Below are positions 1 to 9,386 of a stretch of 11,395 nucleotides of DNA, piece after piece; positions within the stretch are counted from its first letter, which is position 1; each line of letters starts with the position of its first letter. A program made the translations under genes and the position numbers. The notes below the pieces were generated by a model. The model did no database searches. It was not told the DNA's origin and worked only from the letters and a program-made list of their open reading frames with translations. Origin of the DNA: Monoraphidium neglectum (lineage: Eukaryota; Chlorophyta; Chlorophyceae; Sphaeropleales; Selenastraceae); contig NW_014011727.1 in assembly GCF_000611645.1 (NCBI RefSeq), forward strand, positions 1 through 11,395, in the 5' to 3' direction.

Positions 1-6
1 CCCCAG

Positions 7-909
7 GTTTGAGCAGGCCGAAGCGGACTGCAACCGCGCCCTGGGCTTTGATCTGAGCACCGCGGACCGCGTCAAGGCGCTGCTGCGGCGCGGCACAGCG
101 CGGCAGCACCTGTACCGCGTGCCCGAGGCGGCGGAGGACTTCAGGGCGGTGGTCAAGCTGGAGCCCAACAACAGGCAGGCGCGGGAGGAGTTGCGGGTGA
201 GGAGAGCGTAGCAAGAGGGGGTTTGGGGGTTGTTGGGGCTGTGCGGGGGACGGGTGTGTGGGCCCTGCAGCGTGGTGGCGGGCGCGAAAGGGCCAGGGTG
301 ATGAGGGGCGCGTGGGGCCCTAGGGAGGCACCTGTACTTGGTTGTGGTCGTTGGGCGGGGACCAGGGCGGGTTCTGGGTGTGTTTTTGAAGGCAGGGCGG
401 CGCGGGTGGAAAGAGCTGCAACTGGCGCGCAGAGTCCAGGTGCCGATTTGGGTTGTGTGCTGCGGGCGTCTGTCAGAGGCGCTTGCTGCCTTGAAATACA
501 AAGAACGAGGAACAGTAGAAATCTGTCCAATCGCGTGCGAATCATACACAGCCCCGCTCGCGGCGCCCCCCCTCCCCAGGCCATCAAGCAGCAGGAAGAG
601 GAGCTCGCCACCGCGCAGCGCGCAGCGCTCATGCAGCAGCGCGCCTCGAGCGCCGACGGCGCCGCGCCGCCGGGGTACGACGGCCCGCCGTTTGGCGGCC
701 CCAGCGGCGCCGGGCCGGGCGACGGCGGCGGCGGCTTCCCAGACGCTGATGAGTACCAGCGGCTACTCAGCTCTGGGCAGGTGCCCGTGCTGCTGGGTGA
801 GGACGGCCGCCCCGTTTACGGGCCGCGCGGCGAGCCCGTCATCGTCGCGCCCGATGGGCAGCCGATGCTGATCGCGGCCAACGGCGAGGTGACGCAGTAC
901 TCGCGGTGA
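7..909 (+). CDS. TPR-repeat protein, 3' end (partial, two exons)
   Basis: Seen: two exons, 7-196 and 580-909 (stop TGA 907-909), flank an intron at 197-579 (GTGAGG...CCCCAG, phase 0). CCCCAG at 1-6 looks like the acceptor of a further upstream intron, so the 5' part is missing; alternatively the exon simply runs off the edge. Exon one encodes the end of one TPR helix pair and one complete 34-residue TPR (about 71-172) with consensus Gly8, Ala20, Phe24 and Pro32 (core ALLRRGTARQHLYRVPEAAEDF). The tail begins with a short charged helix (AIKQQEEELATAQRAAL), then a Gly/Pro-rich linker, then short repeats of the form DG-x-P-V/M, ending NGEVTQYSR. Known: TPRs are helical scaffolds for protein-protein contacts, often with Hsp70/Hsp90 tails. 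Inference: a cytosolic adaptor or co-chaperone. The tail does not let me name a family. The TPR call is firm; the exact gene is unknown. Confidence 0.8.
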
Positions 910-1518
910 CGGCGCCGCGCGCGGTGGGAGGATGGAGCGGTGGGATGGCTGGGTGCATGCGCCGTGGCTGGACTACAATCGTCTAGCTTGAGAACCGGCT
1001 TTTTGAAAACGGAGTGGTGTTGCTGTGTCGTCTTCATGTTGACCCATGGATCAAGTTTTGTGCACGAGTGCCGGTTGAGTAACAAATTCACCGCGTGGCC
1101 AACTGCGCACCTACAATAGTGCCTGGCACCGCGATGTGGGCATGCAGGGTGCAGAAGGGAGCAGTGTGCATTGTGTTGCACCTGACACCCTCCAGCCACT
1201 CGCAGCCGTGCATCAGGGGTTGTCGAGCGGCGATGCCGCATCAGACCCCCGTTTGGGTCATAGTCTTGCCCTGAAGATATGAAAATTCAAGAAAGTCACC
1301 TGAAGAATTGCTGCATGTGCTGCGCTTGCCCATCTGCACCAGCATTGCACTGATGCACTGGCCTGTAGCAATCAGGACGCAAGCAGGCATGAAGTTGACC
1401 AAAACCCAATGTTGGTGTATTGCAGCACTTCGTATGCGCATGGCTGCCGCGTACAATGTCAACTTATAATGCAGATTGTACACTGGATTGAGCGAGCTGC
1501 AGCGCCTACACACGCACC
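910..1518. other. intergenic: 3' UTR of the TPR gene and upstream region of the coiled-coil gene
   Basis: No coding signal is convincing here. Short ORFs on both strands (for example 816-1241 and 1241-1525 on the minus strand) have no recognisable protein pattern and no splice partners. Base composition falls from the very GC-rich exon to mixed sequence. I found no TGTAA on the + strand between 910 and 1518, so the TPR gene's polyadenylation site is not placed. GCATGC hexamers occur at 955 and 1140. Confidence 0.5.
1465..1470 (+). promoter_or_regulatory. possible TATA box
   Basis: TATAAT lies 49 bases upstream of the proposed ATG at 1519, in a locally AT-rich stretch. The spacing would leave a very short 5' UTR. 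This is a motif match only, and such a hexamer can occur by chance. Confidence 0.2.
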
Positions 1519-4002
1519 ATGACAACGCTGCTGGCTAGCCTGTGGGGGGCTGAGCCCCATGCCCCAGACGCTCCCACATGTGCAGAAAAACAACTAGCAG
1601 TGTTGCAGGTGTGTGACAGGGCCTCCAAGGTTCTCCCGCGCGATCTATCGCCCGGCGCGTTCTTACATACGAATCCCCGCTCTAGGGCACGCTGGAGGCA
1701 TATGAGTGCAAAGTTGAGATGCTATCAGCCGCAGTTACGGAGCTGCAGATGGAGGTATGAGGCCTGGACGCCAGCACGCCCACAACAGCAGCGTCAGCAA
1801 CAGCAGCGGCAGCTTGGTGCCTGTTGTTGGTTGCACTCCACAGCCTGCATGGCGAGATGATTTCAAACTCTGCAATTATGGGCACAGACAAAACGTCACT
1901 GTGTGCGCTGGACGCCAAACCGCCTTTCGTCCAACCGCCCCACGCACAACAACACACACGCTACGCGGCCGTCCCAGCACGCGCCGCCCCAGAGCCAACA
2001 GCCCCACACGTTCCCCCCTTCACGGAGCAGGTGACCTGCAAGGAAGAGCAGGTCAGGGTGATTAGGGCAGTGCTGGAGACGCAGTCGCCCAGCGAGCTGC
2101 CCGGCCAGCTGGCGGCAGCGCAGCAGGACGGGGCTGAGCTGCGCGCATCGCTTGCTCGGCAGCAGATCCAGCAGGAGGATGCGGCACGCATCGCCGCGCA
2201 GCAGCTGGCTCAGCTGGCGGCGGCGCTGGCAGAGGCCAACGCGCGGCTCAAGGCGGCGGGCGCACGGCCCGTCCCAGCGCCGCGCGGCTGCGTCGCAGCG
2301 GCGGGGCCGGCGTGCGATGTGGCGGCAGACCAGCAGCTGCTGTCCCCAGCGCCCCTGCGCGAGCGCGGCAGCCCGGACCCTTCGGAGGGCCCACCCACGC
2401 CGCTCTCACCCGGCCAGTCGCCCATGCTGCTGCGCCAGGCACGTGGCAGCGGCGGTGGGAGCAGCGGCGGCAGCGGCGGCGGAGGTGGGGTGGCGGTGCG
2501 TTCAAGCTGGAGCTGCTCTCCGAGCGCGGCGCGCCTGGCGCCGGTGCGCTGCTGCTCGCCTATCGGCTGCGACAAGCGCCTCGGCGGCAAGGAGATGGAT
2601 GAGGAAGACGCGCCATGCAGCCCCCGCAGCGACCTCAGCGGACCGACCTTCGGCGGCGTGGGCGGCTGCGGCGACGAGCCCGGCACGAGCGGCTTTGGCT
2701 TCGCCGCGTGCGGGCGCTGCAGCAGCCCCGGCGCGGTCGTGGCCGGGGCCCGCGCGCGTGCGAGCGCCGCGTTCTCTGGCAGGCTGGCGCGCGATAACCC
2801 GCTCTTCCGGTGCTCTATGGAATCGAGGCGCTTGGGGCGCAGCACCACGGGCGGCGGGTACGCGGGCTGCTCGGCGGTCTCTCTGTCGTCGCTGGACGCC
2901 GGCAGCATGCTGCGGGCCAGCATGGCGAGCCTGGACGACCTCAGAGGGTCAATAGCGGGCGGCGGCGCGGCGGCGTTCGGCTTGGCAAAGGCGCAGCTGG
3001 AGATCCAGGTGGGGCGGGGTGCGGCATGACGCATGCGACCGCTGCATGCGCAGGGTCGCATGCATGTCGACGTGCAGGGTGAGGGCATATGGGGGCCACT
3101 GCATGCCTAGGACGTTGCACGCATGTAATGCCCCATCCACATGATTGAAGGCATGCGGCTTTTTTTTGCTTCCGCGCGGTGAATAGTCCAATGTCAAATG
3201 TCTTTCTCCGCCTCCCGGCCGTGGTCGCTCGCCTGCAGCTGGCCCAGGCGCAGCAGCGGGTCGGCTCTATGCAGTCGTCGGCCGGGACCGCGGGCCACCA
3301 GGCGGCCGGCGCCCAGGCGCGGCTCCGGGCCGGCGTGCGGTGCCTCGAGAGCCTGCACTCCCTTCTTAAGGGAGCGCTGGAGCAGGCGGGCAGCAGCGGC
3401 TTGGTAGACAAGCAGGTTTGCGGCGGGGCAGACAGGCGGTTGTCTGGGCGAGTAGACGGGCAGAGCCGGGAAGCGACATGCACCGAGGTGTCGCCGCAAT
3501 CTTGGGTGCTGCAATGATATTGAGTAGCAGCTGGTGCTGCTGGCATGCAGTTGACGCATGTGTACATGCTACCAGCGGCTAGAGTCCTTTGCTCTGCTGA
3601 TGGCGTGATGCTGTGAGTCGAGCACGTCAACATGCATGCGTGGGCACCGCGCATCAGGCGTACGCACACTCATATACACACGCATGTGCACACCCACACA
3701 TCCTCACATGCACAATCTCACATGCACATTCTCACATACACACACATTCTCACATACACACACAATCTCACATACACACACATTCTCACATACATGCACA
3801 ACCACCCACGCGTGTGGAACAGGCGCTGCGCGCGCGGCTTTCTGCTGCAGTGGAGGACTTGGCTCGCATGGCCAAGTTTCAGCGGGAGATGGGCGGCTGC
3901 CTTGACATGCTGCGCCTGTTGCTGCAGAAGATGGCCAGCGGGACACTGGACGCAGACGGTGAGGACTCCAACGCTGAGGCTGACGCGGCGGCGAGCCAGT
4001 GA
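1519..4002 (+). CDS. coiled-coil / low-complexity protein of unknown function (five exons, ~497 aa)
   Basis: I do not recognise this protein. Proposed exons: 1519-1608, 1686-1754, 2031-3008, 3239-3415 and 3823-4002 (TGA 4000-4002). All four introns are phase 0 with GT...AG ends. An in-frame TGA at 1489-1491 precedes ATG 1519, which supports this start unless an unseen 5' exon exists. Exon 2 is a 23-residue helical micro-exon (core CKVEMLSAAVTELQME). Residues ~31-130 are rich in Glu, Gln, Ala and Leu and look like coiled coil (AAQQLAQLAAALAEANARL). Residues ~135-365 are a disordered-looking Ser/Gly/Pro/Arg region with a Gly-Ser run (GSGGGSSGGSGGGGG) and a Ser/Leu-rich stretch (SMLRASMASLDDLRGS). 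Residues ~370-480 are again helical (LAKAQLEIQ, then LARMAKFQREMGGCLDMLRL), and the tail is acidic. Inference: an elongated scaffold, perhaps cytoskeletal. No enzyme motif, signal peptide or membrane segment is visible. The long middle exon is the surest part; the 5' exons are the least sure. Confidence 0.6.
3703..3802 (+). repeat. 18-bp CA-rich minisatellite inside an intron
   Basis: The anchor CTCACAT recurs at 3703, 3717, 3731, 3749, 3767 and 3785. The first steps are 14 bp and the last three are 18 bp (unit CTCACATACACACACATT, with A/T variants). The array sits in the last intron (3416-3822) of the coiled-coil gene, just before its acceptor, and is nearly free of G on the sense strand. 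Its frame is open and would read as FSHTHT repeats, but it lies between good splice sites and is taken as noncoding. Confidence 0.85.
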
Positions 4003-4754
4003 GGGGCGGCGGCAGGGTGGGTCAGCGGAAATTGCACGGTCGCCATTCACCCGTCTCCGCCGTACAGTGAGGTGACTGCCATGCGGCTTTCTAGCTTGCC
4101 ATGCGTGTTTTCCATGGGCGCAGCTAGCAAGAAGTGGATGTGAATAAACATGACGCGATATAAAATCGCGCCACTCACGGGCGGCGCGCCGACATGCATG
4201 CGCACTTGGGGCCAGTCGAATTTTGCAGGATGCGACACTGTGGGGCACTCAACACATGCGCGATGCTTTATGGGGGCCAGAATCAATGTTTTTTCGTGCG
4301 CATGCGGCCAATGTGCATGCCAATTTATCAACACATCTTGTACCAATCCGTTAGTGCTGGTAAACAGCGCGCCTATCCTGCCAGTGGCTCGGGGCTGCAA
4401 AGGGCAGGCAAGGCTGTTGACCACTGTCATGCATAGGCAGTGAGGGGTTTGAAACCAACGAGCCTTGGTAAGGTTCTAAGATGGCTCCATTCAGATTACT
4501 GTGGTGTTGAGCCACCAATTTCCAGGCCGTCCTCCTGTGCAGGACGCTCCATGCCACAGTGTGATGTAAATGAGCTGGGCAGGGCAAGCAGCTGCGCACA
4601 TCGGGCACAGTTTGTCACAGATAGGCCGCAAGTCTCAAGGGTCGAGCCCGCGTGAATGTATGTTGCATTGATTTTGCAATGTATATGTGCTCGTGCACCC
4701 GCAGAGTTGGCCCAGACTGAGTTGCGAGGTTGATCTGTCATTCTCGGGGCTCAA
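4003..4754. other. intergenic: 3' UTR of the coiled-coil gene and promoter region of the WD40 gene
   Basis: About 750 bases without a supportable gene. The first part probably belongs to the 3' UTR of the gene ending at 4002 (see the TGTAA signal at 4565). The last ~180 bases should hold the promoter and 5' UTR of the gene starting at 4755; a weak TATATG lies at 4682-4687. The small ORFs here (for example 4047-4430 minus, 4150-4443 plus) have no protein-like pattern. Confidence 0.5.
4565..4569 (+). terminator. putative polyadenylation signal TGTAA of the coiled-coil gene
   Basis: TGTAA is the standard polyadenylation signal of chlorophyte nuclear genes. This copy lies 563 bases past the stop at 4002 and 186 bases before the next ATG at 4755, so it would give a long but, for green algae, normal 3' UTR. 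It is a five-base motif, so chance occurrence is possible. An AATAAA also occurs near 4142. Confidence 0.4.
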
Positions 4755-7410
4755 ATGGCTCATCCGCATGCAGTGGTAAAGAAGGCAAAGCCAGAACCTG
4801 ATGTATTGAGCAGCCTGCCGCCACCAAGTGTGGCTAGCCTGTTCACAATGTCGGCAGGCCTGCAGGATAAGCTGTCACCTGGCGCGATGCACGCGTGCCG
4901 CATCGCCGCAGTGGTGAGTGCCGCGCATTTTGGGTGTTGCACCATATATGATTGGATAGATACATATCATGGCCATTGTATGTACATTACACCTGCGCGC
5001 CATGGTTCGCCTCTGCAGCAAGCCGACTGCAGCAGCACGAGTAGACATTGGTTGACCGCACCTTCCTCGCCTTCGCGCAAACCGCAACCGTGAAGCAGCT
5101 GCCGCAGCAGGGCGACCAGCAACTGTTTGCGTCAGTGTTTGCGTCGGGCACCAGCGTGTATTGGCACAGCGCGCAGGCTGCCGGCTGCATCAGCGGCCGC
5201 GTGGGGAAGGAGGGGGTCGTGATCCCAGCGCGTGCAGCGGGCACGCCGGCGCAGCGGCTGGGGGAGCTGCGGCACGCGGGCGAGGTGCAGAGCCTGGCCG
5301 TGCGGCAGCTGGAGGAAGGTGACCTGGGGTGTGCGTGATCCGAGGGGCCGGCAGGCAGCAGGCACTGCTCTGTATGCCGCATGTCGGGTTCTTGTGATTC
5401 AGTGTCAGGTCCTCTAGGGACGCAAATGCAATGCTGGTCGGGACAAGTCAAAGCAGCAAGCCGAAATTAAAATATTTGGTGTGTGCTGACCAAGCAACAC
5501 AACCCTTGACAGCCTGTTCAATGATGACGCGCCGTGCGCGCAGGCCGCCTCATGCTCGCAACAGTGGACGCATACGGCCGCGGCACGCTGTCCCGCATCG
5601 CGATCGAGCAGCAGCAAGCGGCGCCGACGTCGGCGCTGGCGGACGCAGCCGCGGCGGACGGGGGCGAGCCGCTGCTTCTGCAGCCGGCGGCGGGGGCGAG
5701 GGTCGAGTCTGTTGAGCGGCTAGAGCCAGAGGACCCCCTCAGGCGCGCAGGGGCTCTCACCTCTTCATCCGCGGCCGGCGTGGCGCCGCGAGCACACGCG
5801 CTTTGCCGCCACAAGCATTGTGACAGCAACGAACATCAGGCGGGCACCGCCAGCAACCGTTGTCGCCGGCATTGGCTTGCATCGATTTGAACACATAGCA
5901 ACGAAAGCCCTCGCGCCGCCCTGCGCCCTTCTCCCCAACCCACCCACCAGGGAGGGCGGCTGGGCGGGCGTCGCCTTCAGCCGCGCGGGGCCGCTGGCGC
6001 TCGCCGCCGCCCGCGGCTTCGCGCGCGACGTCGCGGTGTACGAGGGCGCGGCGCGCGTGAGGACGCTGCGGGCGTCGGCACAGCCGTACGCGATAGAGTT
6101 CTTGCCAGCAGGCCTGGCCGGCGGCGGCGCGGCCGCGCTGGCGCTGGCAGAGACGCACGTGGTGCGCGCCCCCGGCCCGGCGAGCGGGCCGGCGCTCGGG
6201 CTGCGCGCGTCGCGACGCCGGGGAGGCGCGGTGCCTATTTGACGAGCCCATGCGTCAAGGCATGCAAGCCGTTGCTTCTCTGAGGCCTCACCGCCTGCTC
6301 TCCCTGCACGCCCACCTCTAGTAGGCCCTGTCGGCTACTGAAACGAGCCCGAGGAAGCTGTAACAGTTCGTGCCTGCCCGCCCACCCGCCCGCCTGCCCT
6401 GCAGGTGTCGATCTGGGACGTGCGCGCGGGCGAGCGCGGCGGCTGTGTGCAGCGCGTCGCGGCCGCTGCGCCTGGCAGCCCGCTGTACGCCCTGGGCTGG
6501 TGCGAGGCGCAGGGTGGCCTGCTGGGCGCGGCCGGGGCGGAGCGGGCGGTGCAGATGATTGACCCACGCAGGTGCGGCCGTAGTGCATGTGTGCGCGTGT
6601 GATGTGAATGTTTGGCAGCTGTGTGTGTGCATGTGTTTCCTATGTGTGTGCACGTGTGAGCATCTGTGCACGCGTGCAGACGCACGTTCGTGCATGCGTG
6701 CACAGATGGTGGGGGGTTGAAACCCAGACATGTACGTTCTGAGGCACTGGCTGGTGTGCCTTGACCGATGACAGATATCATCTGCTGCGACCACCGGTGC
6801 CACACCCGTCTGGGTTCGGCGCTTGCCGACGCCCAGTGTGGCTCGCAGCCCCCTGCCCAACGAGCCCGAGGGGAGAGCCGAATGACACAGCCGGCGCCAC
6901 CAAACACGGCCCCAAAAACGTGCGGAATGCGCCACTCGGGACCGACGTCTGCGCAGGTGGCGGTGCACGGACAAGTGGACGGGCGCCACGCGGCAGGCTG
7001 TGCACCACATATCGTTCCTGGAGTCAAATCCATTGTACGTGTGCGCCTCTGGGCTGGACTCGGAAGTGGTCTGTGGCAGCTGGGGCAAGCCACCGCCGCC
7101 CGTCGCCGTGCGGCCCTACGGGACCGCGGCGGTGCACGCCGCCGCCACTGCCGCCGCCGCAGAGGCCCCCGCCGCGGCGGCCGCAGCGCCACGCCCGCCT
7201 GCGGCTGATGACGAGGACGGGCCGCGGGCAGGCGGGGGCGCGTTCTCTTTCAGGGGTGACGCGCGGTGGCTCGGGGTGACCAAGGCTGCAGGCGCTGACG
7301 TGCTCGCTGGCCTGTCGGCGTCCGGCGCTGTGGTTTATGCGCAGATTGCAAGGGGTGCAGCGGCGGGGCAGCCGGAGGGGCCCGGCGCAGCGGCGGGGCA
7401 GGCAGGGTGA
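4755..7410 (+). CDS. WD40-type beta-propeller protein, plant transducin/WD40-like family (six exons, ~487 aa)
   Basis: Proposed exons: 4755-4913, 5045-5318, 5544-5742, 5951-6161, 6405-6571 and 6957-7410 (TGA 7408-7410). Joins keep phase and restore sensible blades: ...EEG|RLMLATVDAYGRG..., ...LAETHV|VSIWDVRAG..., and ...IDPR|RW.... Recognisable landmarks are VDRTFLAFAQT (~56-66), LATVDAYGRG (~149-158), GGWAGVAFS (~213-221), SIWD (~283-286), DPRRW (~334-338), SGLDSEVVCGSW (~368-379) and FSFRGDARWLG (~433-443). The order and spacing of the last four resemble, from memory, an uncharacterised family of plant WD40 proteins; this was not checked by search. Known: such propellers are interaction platforms without catalysis. 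Oddities: an Ala/Pro-rich insert of about 50 residues (~380-430) before FSFRGD, and one intron whose best donor is GC (after 5742). A GT donor at 5707 would instead drop 12 residues. The donor of intron 4 could also be three bases earlier (6158). Neighbours give no functional hint. Confidence 0.8.
6584..6700 (+). repeat. TG-rich imperfect dinucleotide tract in an intron
   Basis: The intron 6572-6956 of the WD40 gene begins with about 115 bases of degenerate GTGTGTGC/GTGCATGTGTG sequence, alternating purine and pyrimidine over most of its length. No fixed longer unit could be seen. It stops well before the acceptor at 6956. Confidence 0.65.
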
Positions 7411-7527
7411 CTTGGAGATGTGTTCGGCTTGTTTTACCTTGCAACCTCCGCACCTGGGGTGTCACTGGCTGCCGATGCTGTTGGGCAACAAGCACATCAC
7501 TGCGTGGCTGGGAGACAGGTAATTCAT

Positions 7528-7532
7528 TTACA
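7528..7532 (-). terminator. putative polyadenylation signal TGTAA of the SGNH-like gene
   Basis: TTACA on the + strand reads TGTAA on the minus strand, 591 bases beyond the stop codon at 8123-8125. I saw no nearer copy on this strand between the two stop codons. It is a motif match only. Confidence 0.35.
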
Positions 7533-7868
7533 CAGCTCCACCCTGGCCATGTGCTGTGCCCGGCACGGCCGGCGCTCTCACAACCCGTCCAATGCGCCTC
7601 AACCAGGCCACGCAGAAGAAAGTGATGATGCAATCACCTGCCAAAGGTATCGGCAAGGAGGCAGCAATGCTGTTGCGAAACAGTTGAAAGACATGCTGAT
7701 GTCTCAGCAGAAAGCACTGCTTTTGAAAGCCCAAGACCACGTGAGAAGACAGCCAGCCAACGAATGTATGTACACCACACCAAATTGGGAGATGCAGCTA
7801 GCTACAGATACTGGGAAATTCGTTGATTCCAATGATATGAGCAGAAGGACGAGTGCATTCCAAGCGCG

Positions 7869-7873
7869 TGTAA
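7869..7873 (+). terminator. putative polyadenylation signal TGTAA of the WD40 gene
   Basis: TGTAA lies 459 bases past the stop at 7410, inside GCGTGTAATG. It is the only copy I found on the + strand between 7411 and 8122. The distance fits long green-algal 3' UTRs. Confidence 0.4.
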
Positions 7874-8122
7874 TGTATGCGCGGCGCGCCATTGACGGCG
7901 CCGGCGCTTGCAAACGGCCGTCGACAAGCTCGTGGCCCCATGGATGCTGCGCTGTCGAAGGGAAAGCCCACAGGTCAATGCAACTACGTGACCTCGCGGC
8001 CCGCTGTGCGTAGGTTGTGGCAGCGACATGCTCACCCCCTCTGTTGAGATTGTTGATTTGCAGTCCTGCACATATGCACAAATGCTCAAGGAGGCGCTCT
8101 GCCACACTGGAGGCTCTGCCCC

Positions 8123-9340
8123 CTAAATTGGGCTGCAAACCAGGCGCTGCTGGGGCGGTGCGAAAGGCAACTGCTGGATGCCGGCGGCGCCGCTTTTTAT
8201 GAGCCGCGTCAGCTCGTACACCAAGATCTGAGAAGCAGAGCGGGGGGAAAGGGGGCTGGCGTCAGCCGCCGCCGGTTGATGAGCGAGGCCTGCTGTGCAG
8301 TTCAGCACAGGGGTGCGCGCCTCCCCGGTCACCATGCAACCATCCAAGAGCGATCGTGCTTTGCCGGCCCCCACACGCCTGACTGTGCTGACCGTCCTGA
8401 ATCCCGCCAAATCCACACGTCACCCCTGCCGGGCGCACAAACACCACGCCCAAATGCCGGCGCCCGCCCGCGCCGACGCCCTGCGCCCTGCGCCCCGCGT
8501 GGCCCCCCACCTCAGGCAGTCCGTGCTGGCAGTAGTGCAGGCAGTCCAGCTCTGCAACGCCCCTCGCGCCCACATGCGAGGCGTGCAGGGGGACGCTGAG
8601 GTCGAAGCCGCGCATCATCGCGAGGCCGTAGCCCGGCAGCACCTCGCGCGCGATCGAGTTGATGGGCCCGCCCCGCGTGATGAGCGCGGCCTTGTCCGAG
8701 CGCGCGGCGGGGCTCAGTGAGACAGTGCCCGTCGCGGCGTCGTAGATCCAGCCTGCGGCGGGGGCGGCGCACGACGAGGACGGGGTTGAGGGGCAGACGC
8801 GCGGGCCGCGCGGTCGGTTCACCTCGTGGAGTTGGGTGAGATGAAAAAGAACATGGGGAAGGTGTTGGGGAACACAGTGGGGGGCCTGCGCGAGCCGCTA
8901 TCGGTTCCGCCCTCTGCTTCGCCCGACCGCTCCTCTTTCTCACGCACGCCTTGGGACACAGGCGGGCCCACAGGTGTCCGCGAAGCCGTTTGTGCCCACT
9001 GGTCAACTCCGCCCCTACAACACCACCCCGACGCCATCGATGGGTGCGTGCGCACCTGCTGCGGCGGGCAGGCAGGTCTTGCTCTGGACGTCCTTGTCGT
9101 GAGTCATGGGGCTCTCCCGGAAGACCATGTGCGGCCACTGGGCACCATTCCTCTGCACGGCACAGCAAAAAAATGGCGCGGGAGGCGAGCTCGGACGCTT
9201 GGTAGCAGCTCGGTAGCAAAGGTTTTCGGGAGATGCGGCTGCTGGGGCCACAGCGCCCGCGCATGGGCGCATGCCGAGTCTGGATCAGCGCGCAGACACA
9301 ATGCACGGGTTCAAATGTTGGTGCCAACCTTCAAAAACAC

Positions 9341-9386
<46 letters not shown>

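Larger units (their letters stand above)
7411..8122. other. convergent intergenic region holding overlapping 3' UTRs
   Basis: About 710 bases lie between the stop codons of two converging genes. A + strand ORF covering 7420-8013 is long but has no recognisable domain, sits directly after the WD40 stop and has no splice partner, so I read the region as untranslated. TGTAA signals point outwards past each other: one for the + gene at 7869 and one for the - gene at 7528-7532. Confidence 0.5.

Noticed and set aside
2210..3088. Minus-strand ORF of 292 aa
   Set aside because: It is antisense to the large coding exon 2031-3008. GC-rich codons keep the opposite strand open, and the product is biased Pro/Arg/Ala sequence with no domain.
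3703..3802. CRISPR-like array
   Set aside because: The units are short, contiguous and without unique spacers. It is a minisatellite in an intron of a eukaryotic gene.
6318..7192. Overlapping minus-strand ORFs of 256 and 285 aa
   Set aside because: They run antisense across an intron and two exons of the WD40 gene and translate the TG tract as His/Thr repeats. No protein family pattern is visible.
7420..8013. Plus-strand ORF of 197 aa after the WD40 stop
   Set aside because: It has no recognisable domain and mixed base composition, and it lies where both 3' UTRs are expected. It is more likely untranslated.
9301..9330. tRNA T-arm-like GGTTCAAAT
   Set aside because: The flanking bases do not form the T stem, and no acceptor, D or anticodon arms are found around it.
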